Below, piece by piece: positions 13,688 through 20,437 of a DNA stretch of 21,464 nt; within the stretch, counting starts at the first letter, position 1; the number at the start of each line of letters is the position of its first letter. The stretch covers positions 1-21,464 of the forward strand of contig SKWB01000028.1 in the NCBI GenBank assembly GCA_007129135.1, written 5' to 3'. The stretch is from Halococcaceae archaeon. Lineage in GTDB: Archaea; Halobacteriota; Halobacteria; Halobacteriales; Halalkalicoccaceae. The notes under the pieces were generated by a model that was given only the letters and a program-made list of their open reading frames with translations, searched no databases and was not told the origin of the DNA. Both the position numbers and the translations under genes were made by a program.

Positions 13688-14836
13688 TCAGCGCTGGGCG
13701 GGGAACCAGGCGAGGTCGTGAGCGGCCGCGAGTTCGACCGTCGCGGGGGTATCGAGCGAGAGCCGGTCGGCGTGGTTGTGCATCGCCTCGATCACGTCGC
13801 CGCTCGCGAGTTCGACCCGGTAGAGCACCGTCGGCCCGAGATATCGCCGGTAGGTGACCCGGCCGTCCGCGGCCCCCTCCTCCGCCGGCCGGACGAGCAG
13901 GTCGTCCGGCCGAACGAGGACGTCGATCTCCGTCCGGTCGTACTCGGCGGCGAGGCCGTGGATCCGGTCACGTCCGATCGGTCCGAGCGGCGTCTCGACG
14001 AGGTCACCGGAGACGTAGCCCGAGACGAAGCTCGCGTGGCCGAGGAAGCCCGCGACGAACCGCGATTCGGGGTGCTGGAACACCCCTTCGGGTGTGCCGG
14101 CCTGCTCGATCTTCCCCTCGGCCATCACCGCGACCCGGTCCGAGATCGACATCGCCTCCTCCTGGTCGTGGGTGACCGAGATACCGGTGACGCCCGTCTC
14201 CTTCAGGATCCGCCGGACCTCCTCGCGCATCTCGACCCTGAGGTCGACGTCGAGGTTCGAGAAGGGCTCGTCGAGCAGCAGGATCTCCGGCTCCGGCGCG
14301 AGCGATCGGGCGAGCGCGATCCGCTGTTTCTGACCGCCCGAGAGCTCGTCGGGAGTGCTCTCTGCGTGTGCCTCGAGGCCTACCATCTCCAGCAGCTCCG
14401 CGACGCGGGTCTCGCGGGCGTCGGCGTCCCAGTCCTCGATCCCGAACGCGACGTTCTCCGCCGCGGTCATGTGCGGGAAGAGCGCGAAGTCCTGGAAGAC
14501 GACGCCGACGTCCCGTCGCTCCGGCGGGACGAACGCGCGCTCCTCGGCGGCCGCGACCCGTTCGCCCCCGACCTGTATCGCCCCGCCGTCCGGGCGTTCC
14601 AGGCCGGCGATCAGACGGAGCGTCGTCGTCTTCCCACAGCCCGACGGTCCGAGCAGCGTCAGTAGCTCCCCCTCCCTGACGGACAGCGAGAGTCCGTCGA
14701 CGGCACACTCGCTCCCGAAGTTCTTCGTGACCGCCTCGAGTTCGAGGACGGCCTCCGAGGTCGTCTGTGGGTCACGCGGTTCGCCGAAGTCCTCGACCGC
14801 CTCCCGTCGCTCCCCGTGCTGGTCTCTAACTGACAT
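13688..14836 (-). CDS. Fe(III)-type ABC transporter ATP-binding protein
   Basis: A 382-residue ATPase of the FbpC/PotA class. Walker A is GPSGCGKTT at 63-71, the Q-loop FQDFALFPHM, the signature LSGGQKQR, Walker B ILLLDEPF, and the switch His in SVTHDQEEA. The C-terminal 100 residues form a TOBE-like domain (VLVRPDDLLV...). It energises import by the permease encoded upstream on the same strand. The start at 14836 has a good GGAGG ribosome-binding site (14843-14847), suggesting translation from a leadered or polycistronic mRNA. The 260-bp spacer to the permease is long for an operon and carries a DtxR-like operator. The N-terminal 25 residues before the ATPase domain are acidic and poorly conserved in appearance. 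Confidence 0.93.
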   Translation of the reverse strand: MSVRDQHGERREAVEDFGEPRDPQTTSEAVLELEAVTKNFGSECAVDGLSLSVREGELLTLLGPSGCGKTTTLRLIAGLERPDGGAIQVGGERVAAAEERAFVPPERRDVGVVFQDFALFPHMTAAENVAFGIEDWDADARETRVAELLEMVGLEAHAESTPDELSGGQKQRIALARSLAPEPEILLLDEPFSNLDVDLRVEMREEVRRILKETGVTGISVTHDQEEAMSISDRVAVMAEGKIEQAGTPEGVFQHPESRFVAGFLGHASFVSGYVSGDLVETPLGPIGRDRIHGLAAEYDRTEIDVLVRPDDLLVRPAEEGAADGRVTYRRYLGPTVLYRVELASGDVIEAMHNHADRLSLDTPATVELAAAHDLAWFPAQR

Positions 14837-15037
14837 CGTAGTCCTCCCCCGTGACGAGACGACCGGCGTGGTTCCGAACCGCCGCAGCCGTACGAACGAA
14901 GTCTATCGGAGCCGGCGCGGGGGTCGTCCCCCGGAGAGGCCGACGGCCGGCCGGTCGCTCTCGGTCGCCAGGGGCCCTCCCGCCACCGAACCGGTTCGGG
15001 GTCACGGTTGATCTACATCCACCTACCCGGCCAGGGC

Positions 15038-15055
15038 TTTTAGGCTTTCCTAAAA
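15038..15055. promoter_or_regulatory. DtxR-like operator between permease and ATPase genes
   Basis: TTTTAGG-CTTT-CCTAAAA has perfect 7-bp arms and fits the DtxR core TTAGG-N4-CCTAA. It lies 41 bp past the permease stop and about 200 bp upstream of the ATPase start. That position implies either a separate iron-controlled promoter for the ATPase or an internal control point. Confidence 0.7.
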
Positions 15056-15096
15056 CCGACGGTCGGGGCGGCTCCGGTCGGGGTCAGCGCCGTCGC

Positions 15097-16716
15097 TCAC
15101 GTGATGTCGTAGCCCTCCTGGCGGAGCAACACGACCATCGTCAGCCCCGATACGACGATCAGGATGAACGCCGGAAGCGCGGCGTAGCGGTACGCGAGCG
15201 CGTTCTGTGCGTTCCAGATGACGATCACGAGGGTGTCCATGCCGATCGGCTGGAGCATCAGCGTCATCGGGAGCTCTTTCATCGTCGTCAGGAAGACGAG
15301 AACGCCTCCCGCGATCACCCCCGGCATGATCAGCGGCAGCGTGACCCGGCGAAAGGTGTCGAGCGGGCCGGCGTCGAGGGTGCGAGCGGCCTCGATCACG
15401 CCCTCGTCGATCTGCAGGACCGACGAACGGACGGTGCCGACGGCCTGCGGGAGGAACCGGACGACGTAGGCGAACACGAGCAGCCACACGCCCTGTCTGT
15501 ACAGCGAGGGGAGGGTTCGTGTGCCGAGGAAGACGAGCGCGAGCCCGATGACGACCCCCGGAACGGCGAAGCCGACGTAGGTCGCCCGCTCGAGCACCCG
15601 GGAGAGGAGCGAGTTCGTCCGGCCGGAGTAGTAGGCGACAGGCAGGGCGAACAGACAGGCCACGAACGCGGCGAGCAGGGCGAGGTAGACCGAGTTGAGC
15701 GCAAAGCCCGGCTGGAACTCGAGCGACGGGATCGGGTCGCCGACGCTCCGGATCAGCCAGCTCGTGAAGATCACGAGCGGAACGACCAGCGTGAGAACGC
15801 CGATCGAGAGCACCGCCCCCATCGACGGCCACTTCCAGTGTCCGAGGTTGATCTCGGCGCCTCTACCCGTCCCGCCGCTCGCGTCCTCGTCCCGTCCGAT
15901 CCCCGCCTCGATGACCAGGATCACCGCGACGATCGCGACCAGCTGGAGCGCGAGCAACGCGGCGTACTCGACGTTGAAGCCGCCGAACTCCCAGTAGATC
16001 GTACTCGTGAAGACGGTCGCCCGCATGAACGCCGGCGTCCCGAAGTCCGAGATCGCGTAGAGGGCGGCGAGCAACGCGCCGGCCGCGATCCCCGGCCTGA
16101 TCTGCGGGAGCGTGACGCGACGGAACGCCTCGATTCGGCTCGCATCCAGCGTGCGGGCGGCGTCGACGAGCGAGCTGTCCATCGACAACAGTGCAGCGCG
16201 GGTCGTCAGGAACACGTACGGGTAGGTGTAGAGGGTGATGACGAAGACGGCCCCGCGGAGCCCGTCGACGCGCGGGATCGTGGTCCCGAAGAGCGTGTCG
16301 ATCTCGCCGCCCGATCCGAACATCGAGACGAACGCGATCGCACCGATGTAGCTCGGGATCACGAGCGGGAGCGCGGCCACGACGGTGAACAGGCGGGGAT
16401 AGGGGAGATCCGTCCGGGTGGTGAGGACGGCCAGCGGGACACCGATGAGGATCGAACAGAGCGTCACCGCGGCCGTGAGAGCGAGGCTGTTCGCCGTGAT
16501 CAGGGCCGTACGCGAGGAGACGAGGAGGTCGTACGCCTCCGTCGGCGGAACGGTGCCGGCCCGCCAGAGCAGCCAGAACATCGGGGAAACGACGAGGAAC
16601 GCGACGACGGCACTCAGTGCCGCGAGAGCGAACGCCGACCGGTCGGTCCCCCCGATACGGCCGCGGACCGACTCGAACCGCTCCGACGCGTCGAGATAGG
16701 TAGTGACCGGTTTCAT
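15097..16716 (-). CDS. Fe(III)-type ABC transporter permease (fused two-domain)
   Basis: A 539-residue integral membrane protein, two fused permease units each with about six hydrophobic segments, as in FbpB/ThiP-type permeases. Each half has an EAA loop that docks the ATPase: AARTLDASRIEAFRRVTLP around 186-204 and AARTLDAGPLDTFRRVTLP around 443-461, strikingly alike and evidence of the ancient duplication. A polar linker at about 272-295 (GIGRDEDASGGTGRGAE) joins the halves. The ATG at 16716 is preceded by GGTGGATC, a plausible ribosome-binding site. It lies 197 bp after the binding-protein gene on the same strand. Substrate assignment to ferric iron follows the binding protein and the operators. 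Confidence 0.93.
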   Translation of the reverse strand: MKPVTTYLDASERFESVRGRIGGTDRSAFALAALSAVVAFLVVSPMFWLLWRAGTVPPTEAYDLLVSSRTALITANSLALTAAVTLCSILIGVPLAVLTTRTDLPYPRLFTVVAALPLVIPSYIGAIAFVSMFGSGGEIDTLFGTTIPRVDGLRGAVFVITLYTYPYVFLTTRAALLSMDSSLVDAARTLDASRIEAFRRVTLPQIRPGIAAGALLAALYAISDFGTPAFMRATVFTSTIYWEFGGFNVEYAALLALQLVAIVAVILVIEAGIGRDEDASGGTGRGAEINLGHWKWPSMGAVLSIGVLTLVVPLVIFTSWLIRSVGDPIPSLEFQPGFALNSVYLALLAAFVACLFALPVAYYSGRTNSLLSRVLERATYVGFAVPGVVIGLALVFLGTRTLPSLYRQGVWLLVFAYVVRFLPQAVGTVRSSVLQIDEGVIEAARTLDAGPLDTFRRVTLPLIMPGVIAGGVLVFLTTMKELPMTLMLQPIGMDTLVIVIWNAQNALAYRYAALPAFILIVVSGLTMVVLLRQEGYDIT

Positions 16717-16913
16717 AGATCCACCCTCGTTCGTCCCGTCTCCGCGTCAGCTAGCTGCTCGCTTGTGTCTGTTGGTTCGGCTCCGGCCCCGAGCCCGCGA
16801 CGGGGCCGGACGGCTCCGTCGCGTCGTCGAGGATCCCCACCGGCCTCAGCAGGGGGAGCGAACGACGGCGACGGATCGCTGGCTTCCGGGCTCCGGTTTG
16901 CCGTGGAGATCCC

Positions 16914-18125
16914 TCAGACGACCATTCCCTCGTCGTCGAGTAGGGCCTGTGCCTCTTGGAGCTCCATGTCGAACTGGCTGATGTCGAACTCGGGCGGGTT
17001 GATCTCGTCCAAGTTCGGGAGTTCGCCGACGTAGTCGATGCCCTCGATGACGGGGTACTCGCCGTTGGCGTCCATCATGAGCTCCTGGGCCTCGATCGAG
17101 AAGAGGTGACGGACGAACTCCGCGAGCAGCTCCGGGTCCTCCACCTGGTTCATGACGCCGACGCCGGCGACGCTGAACAGACAGCCCGCGTCGTTCTCGG
17201 TGAAGGTCACGCTGATCGGCGCGTCGGGGTCCTCGTTCAGGATTCGGGCGGCGTAGTAGCTGTTGCCGAGCGCGACGATCGGGTCGTCGTCGCCGCCGCG
17301 GTTGATCGCCTCTGCCTGATCCGTGCCGCCGGAGAACAGCTGTGCCTCCTGGTCTTCCATCATGCCACGGACCCACTCCCGGGTCGTCTCCTCGTCCTCG
17401 AGTTCGACCATCGCCTGGATGAACGCCCGGAAGCTGCCGGAGTTCGGACGGGTCGAGATGATCCCCTGGAGGCGCTCGTCGGTCGCGTACTCCTGGATGT
17501 CCGTCGGGAGGTCGTCCCCGCTCTCGAACTCGGTCTCCTCGGCCAGACGCTCGGCGTTGAACATGACCGAACGCGTCCGGCCGGTCACGCCGGTCCAGGT
17601 CCCGTCGGGATGGCGGAAGCTCTCGGGGACGACCTCGACGACGTCGCTCGGGAGCGCCTGGAGCGTTCCTGCGCCCTCGAGCGCGCCCAACGCGCCAGGG
17701 TCCTGCGAGTACATCAGGTCGGCGGGCGTCGCCTCGCCCTCCTCGATGATCTGGTTGACCTGCACGTCGTTGTCCGCGAAGTTCCGGTTGAGCGTGAGCC
17801 CGTCGTACTCGTCCTCGATCGCCTCGAACACCGGGTCGATCTGGTCGGGCGTCCGGCCGGAGTAGATAGAGAGGTGACCTTCGAGGTCGCCGAGGTCGTC
17901 CCAGGAGATCGGCTCGGAGCCGAGCGGTTCTCCCAGCGGCTCGGCCTCCGCGACCGCACCGGCTCCCTCCTCACCGCCCGCTTCGGCATCGGTCCCCTCG
18001 TCGACCGCGTCGTCGTCATCGACGTTCTCGCCAACACAGCCGGCCGGGGCGACGCCGGCGACCGCGGCGCCGGTCGCCAGGAGGAACCGTCGCCGGTTCG
18101 ATCGGGCGTGTGTCGCTCGTCTCAT
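16914..18125 (-). CDS. Fe(III)-type ABC substrate-binding lipoprotein (Tat-exported)
   Basis: A 403-residue extracytoplasmic binding protein. A twin-arginine signal NRRRFLLATGAAVAG is followed by a lipobox-like APAGC with C30 as the lipid anchor, then a long acidic low-complexity tether (31-70) usual in haloarchaeal lipoproteins. The mature domain resembles FbpA/FutA-type periplasmic proteins: LSIYSGRTPDQIDPVF near 85-100, DLMYSQDPGALGAL near 136-149, and a tyrosine pair Y290-Y291 in GNSYYAARILNE that matches the ferric-iron-binding YY of FbpA. Transcription starts close to the ATG, with two DtxR-like operators bracketing the TATA box, so iron repression is likely. Another metal or anion cannot be excluded. 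Confidence 0.92.
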   Translation of the reverse strand: MRRATHARSNRRRFLLATGAAVAGVAPAGCVGENVDDDDAVDEGTDAEAGGEEGAGAVAEAEPLGEPLGSEPISWDDLGDLEGHLSIYSGRTPDQIDPVFEAIEDEYDGLTLNRNFADNDVQVNQIIEEGEATPADLMYSQDPGALGALEGAGTLQALPSDVVEVVPESFRHPDGTWTGVTGRTRSVMFNAERLAEETEFESGDDLPTDIQEYATDERLQGIISTRPNSGSFRAFIQAMVELEDEETTREWVRGMMEDQEAQLFSGGTDQAEAINRGGDDDPIVALGNSYYAARILNEDPDAPISVTFTENDAGCLFSVAGVGVMNQVEDPELLAEFVRHLFSIEAQELMMDANGEYPVIEGIDYVGELPNLDEINPPEFDISQFDMELQEAQALLDDEGMVV

Positions 18126-18131
18126 CTCGTT

Positions 18132-18147
18132 TTTAGGTCGACCGAAA
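18132..18147. promoter_or_regulatory. DtxR-like operator, start-proximal copy
   Basis: TTTAGG-TCGA-CCGAAA is a one-mismatch inverted repeat lying between the TATA box and the ATG of the binding-protein gene, over the expected transcription start. Binding here would block initiation. Confidence 0.6.
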
Positions 18148-18153
18148 TCCGAC

Positions 18154-18159
18154 TTATAA
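18154..18159 (-). promoter_or_regulatory. TATA box of the iron-transport gene
   Basis: TTATAA about 30 nt upstream of the start at 18125, bracketed by two DtxR-like operators. Confidence 0.65.
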
Positions 18160-18167
18160 CTGCCGGT

Positions 18168-18183
18168 TTTAGGCGACCCTAAA
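18168..18183. promoter_or_regulatory. DtxR-like operator, upstream copy
   Basis: TTTAGG-CGAC-CCTAAA has perfect 6-bp arms and starts 8 bp upstream of the TATA box, so a bound repressor or activator would touch the TFB/TBP site. Its centre is 36 bp from the start-proximal copy. Confidence 0.7.
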
Positions 18184-18244
18184 TAGGGGATCGGCGTGAG
18201 AGGTGATCCGACCGCTCCCGGGTAGGGCCGTCGGAAGGGAGGGC

Positions 18245-18258
18245 TTAGGGCGGCCTAA
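18245..18258. promoter_or_regulatory. DtxR-like operator, distal copy
   Basis: TTAGG-GCGG-CCTAA has perfect 5-bp arms, 77 bp from the next copy and just past the stop codon of the MaoC/PhaJ gene. It may be an auxiliary site for the iron-transport promoter. Confidence 0.55.
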
Positions 18259-18272
18259 AACTCTGTCTGGCG

Positions 18273-18899
18273 CTACTCGGGGAGCTCGTCGATCAACACC
18301 ACCGCCTCGCCGTCGATGACCATCGTCTCGCCGGCGAAGACCCGGGTCGTGAGCCGGAACTGGCCGTCACCGAGGTCCTCCGCGACCTCGCAGACGGCGG
18401 TGAGGTCGTCGCCGATCGAGACGGGCGCGCGGAACTGCGTCTCCTGGGAGAGGTAGATCGTGAGCCCCGGGAGCCGGGCGAGCGCGGCGCTGATGAGCCC
18501 GGAGACGAGGGTCCCGTGTGCGATCGTCCCCCCGAACCTGGATCGGCCCGCGAACTCCTCGTCGAGGTGGAGGCGGTTCGTGTCGCCGCTCGCGAGCGCG
18601 AACCGTTCGACGTCGCTCTCGTCGATCCGTTTCGAGAAGGTGACGACGTCGCCGACGTCGACCGTCCCGGGCTCCTCGGCGTCGACGACCGTCGACCAGC
18701 CGGGACGGCGGTAGCTGAGCGAGTCGGTACCCGAGAGCACCTCGTCACCGTTCGGACCCTCGAGCCCGACCGAGGCGCGGGCGGCGCGGTTCGCCTCGAT
18801 GGCGCTGTTGAGGGCGTGCTCCGTGGTCCGCACCCAGGCGTTCGTGAAGGTGGAGACGGTCTCTACGGCTCGGGAACCAGCGTCGTCTGTGTCGCTCAT
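18273..18899 (-). CDS. phaJ: MaoC-like (R)-specific enoyl-CoA hydratase (PhaJ type)
   Basis: A 208-residue hot-dog-fold hydratase. The hydratase-2 motif is present as ASGDTNRLHLDEEFA with D106, N108 and H111, followed by GTIAHGTLVSGLISA. D106 and H111 are the expected catalytic pair, which hydrate trans-2-enoyl-CoA to (R)-3-hydroxyacyl-CoA for PHA synthase. About 80 residues precede the MaoC domain, including helical ENRAARASVG-like sequence; this extension may aid granule or partner binding (inference). The frame can be extended to a TTG at 18929, but the ATG at 18899 is preferred. The gene is divergent from phaR-phaP-phaE-phaC, as in known haloarchaeal PHA loci. Confidence 0.85.
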   Translation of the reverse strand: MSDTDDAGSRAVETVSTFTNAWVRTTEHALNSAIEANRAARASVGLEGPNGDEVLSGTDSLSYRRPGWSTVVDAEEPGTVDVGDVVTFSKRIDESDVERFALASGDTNRLHLDEEFAGRSRFGGTIAHGTLVSGLISAALARLPGLTIYLSQETQFRAPVSIGDDLTAVCEVAEDLGDGQFRLTTRVFAGETMVIDGEAVVLIDELPE

Positions 18900-18964
18900 G
18901 TGGAGGTCTGTCCGACTGCTACTCGGCAACCTGCCCTCAAAGTGGTTTCGATACCCATGCTAGG

Positions 18965-18992
18965 TGTATGCATACATTATATCGGTCGATAT
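18965..18992. repeat. Two adjacent palindromes between phaJ and phaR
   Basis: TGTATGCATACA (18965-18976) is a perfect 12-bp palindrome. Two bases later ATATCG-GT-CGATAT (18979-18992) is a second perfect dyad. They lie in an AT-rich patch of the divergent spacer, 82-109 bp before the phaR start. TAGGTGT also occurs on both sides (18961-18967 and 18993-18999), 32 bp apart. Confidence 0.6.
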
Positions 18993-19011
18993 TAGGTGTC
19001 TAAAGCCATTC

Positions 19012-19041
19012 GATGGCATCAGATGGTATCAGACGGCAACC
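19012..19041 (+). repeat. 10-bp tandem repeats abutting the phaR TATA box
   Basis: GATGGCATCA, GATGGTATCA and the weaker GACGGCAACC follow each other without a gap, one per helical turn, ending exactly where the TATA-like TTTATC begins (19042). This is a likely protein-binding array; PhaR itself, an AbrB-type protein that represses its own operon in Haloferax mediterranei, is the obvious candidate. Confidence 0.55.
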
Positions 19042-19047
19042 TTTATC
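19042..19047 (+). promoter_or_regulatory. TATA-like box for phaR
   Basis: TTTATC about 30 nt before the ATG at 19074, giving a leaderless or very short-leader transcript for phaR-phaP. Confidence 0.6.
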
Positions 19048-19073
19048 CGTCTGGCCCACCTCCTCCCGAGTAG

Positions 19074-19391
19074 ATGACGAACGAAGCCGACGATCTGTCG
19101 TGGCCCCCGGCGCTGTTCGCGGAACAGCTCCAGGAGGCCAGCGAGGAGGCGGTCGAACGCCAGCGGCAGCTGTTCGGCCAGTGGATGTCGAGTATGGGGG
19201 GGCGTCCGACCCAGAGCGGGTTCGGCCCGCTCGGGCCGATGAACATGGGCGCCGCGACGTTCAAAGCCCGTGTGCAGAGCGGCGGCCGCATCAGCATCCC
19301 CGACGCCGAGCGAGAGGCGCTCGACATCGACGAGGGCGATATCGTTCAGGCGATCGTCATTCCGGTCAAACGAGATTCCAACAATGAGTAA
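19074..19391 (+). CDS. phaR: PHA regulator PhaR (AbrB-type, haloarchaeal)
   Basis: A 105-residue protein. Residues 63-98 (FKARVQSGGRISIPDAEREA... then VQAIVIPV) form an AbrB/MazE-type swapped-hairpin DNA-binding domain. Residues 1-45 are an amphipathic helix-rich segment (FAEQLQEASEEAVERQRQLF) suited to granule contact. Haloarchaeal PhaR represses phaRP and is titrated onto PHA granules; the neighbours here fit that role. It is unrelated to the bacterial PhaR families. It overlaps phaP by 8 nt (ATGAGTAA at 19384-19391), so the two are translationally coupled. Tandem repeats directly upstream of its TATA box are likely autoregulatory sites. Confidence 0.9.
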   Translation: MTNEADDLSWPPALFAEQLQEASEEAVERQRQLFGQWMSSMGGRPTQSGFGPLGPMNMGAATFKARVQSGGRISIPDAEREALDIDEGDIVQAIVIPVKRDSNNE

Positions 19392-19854
19392 CGCATACAC
19401 GTTCGCACCAGTATTCGAGGCACAGCGCACCGCAATCGAACAGAGCCACGAGGCGTTCAAACGCGGCGTCGAGCTCCAGCACGACATGGCCGAGGCCATG
19501 GTCGGCAGCTTCGGCGCACAGAAGTCCGCCCAGAAACAGGGCGTCACGGCGACCAAGAGCGCCATGCACGCCACGCTCGACGCCTGGGAGGCCTCCCTCC
19601 CCGCCGACGCCGAGGGCTTCGACGACCTCCGTGCCGTGATCGACGAGCAGTTCGACGCTGCCGACGAGATCCACGACCAGTCGTGGGACTCCTTCGAGCA
19701 CCTCGTCGAGGAGAACATGGACTCCTACGAGGCGCTCTCCGACAGCACGCTCACCATGCTCGACGACGGCGTCGAGGCCGCCATCGAGGCGACCGAGCAG
19801 GCAGAGGCCCAGACCGAGTCCGCCGCTGACGCGGTCGACGTCGACGTCGAATAA
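19384..19854 (+). CDS. phaP: Phasin PhaP (haloarchaeal PHA granule protein)
   Basis: A 156-residue acidic, almost wholly helical protein with no signal peptide or membrane span, beginning MSNAYTFAPVFEAQRTAIEQ. The heptad-like amphipathic pattern and the tail of alternating A, E, D and V (ending DAVDVDVE) fit a surface-coating phasin that controls granule number and size. The open frame extends upstream to 19270, but that part is an out-of-frame reading of phaR. The ATG at 19384 overlaps the phaR end and gives the usual haloarchaeal phasin length. No strong ribosome-binding site is seen, consistent with coupling to phaR. Confidence 0.9.
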   Translation: MSNAYTFAPVFEAQRTAIEQSHEAFKRGVELQHDMAEAMVGSFGAQKSAQKQGVTATKSAMHATLDAWEASLPADAEGFDDLRAVIDEQFDAADEIHDQSWDSFEHLVEENMDSYEALSDSTLTMLDDGVEAAIEATEQAEAQTESAADAVDVDVE

Positions 19855-19861
19855 CGCCGAC

Positions 19862-19868
19862 CTTTTCA
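19862..19868 (+). promoter_or_regulatory. Possible internal promoter for phaE-phaC
   Basis: CTTTTCA about 27 nt before the phaE ATG at 19892, in a 37-bp spacer after phaP. It would allow phaEC to be transcribed apart from phaRP. The T-rich run could instead act as a phaP terminator. Confidence 0.35.
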
Positions 19869-19891
19869 CCAGGAACACCCTACCAGCCACC

Positions 19892-20437
19892 ATGTCAGAC
19901 GCCGATATACCGATGTCAGAACCAGATCACTGGAACGAGTTCATGGACGCGATGAACGAGAGCTTCGCGCAGGCGCTCGAACAGAACGTCGAGGCGCAGG
20001 CGACGTTCGTCGAGTCCTGGGTGGATTCGCTCGAACGAGCCACCGAAGAGGAGCAGCTACAGGAAGGCGTCGAGGGCTACGCGAACGCCTACGAGACGTG
20101 GATGCGCGCGGCCCAGGAGGGCTTCGAGCGCACCGGCGACGCGATGGCTGGCGAGGAGGTCTCGCCCGAGGAGTTCAGAGACATCTGGCTCTCGGCGGCC
20201 AACGAGGCGTTCAAGGACGTCACCGCCACCTCCGCGTTCGCCGCAGCGACCGGTCAGACGGTCGAGCAGGCGCTCGACCTCCAGCAGCAGGCCGACGAGG
20301 CGGCCGAGGAGACGCTTCACACCCTCGGCTTCGCCACTCGCGGCGACGTCCTCGAGGTCGGCGACCGACTGCTCGAGATCGAGCGGCGACAGCACTCGAT
20401 CGAGAGGAAGCTCGACGAACTCGCAGAGGACCGATGA
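19892..20437 (+). CDS. phaE: PHA synthase subunit PhaE (haloarchaeal class III)
   Basis: A 181-residue acidic helical protein. The C-terminus, [20 protein letters not shown] followed by RKLDEL, is the conserved PhaE signature that pairs with PhaC. It is short compared with bacterial PhaE of about 350 residues, as is normal for the haloarchaeal subtype. PhaE has no catalytic residues itself but is required for synthase activity. An alternative start is Met8 at 19913. The stop TGA overlaps the phaC start (ATGA at 20434-20437), indicating translational coupling and matched subunit synthesis. Confidence 0.92.
   Translation: MSDADIPMSEPDHWNEFMDAMNESFAQALEQNVEAQATFVESWVDSLERATEEEQLQEGVEGYANAYETWMRAAQEGFERTGDAMAGEEVSPEEFRDIWLSAANEAFKDVTATSAFAAATGQTVEQALDLQQQADEAAEETLHTLGFATRGDVLEVGDRLLEIERRQHSIERKLDELAEDR

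Noticed and set aside
14851..17034. 727-codon open frame on the plus strand opposite the ABC permease
   Set aside because: It is an antisense shadow: the composition is a monotonous run of R, E, D, G and Q, whereas the minus strand encodes a clear two-domain permease with EAA loops. High GC third positions create such long antisense frames.
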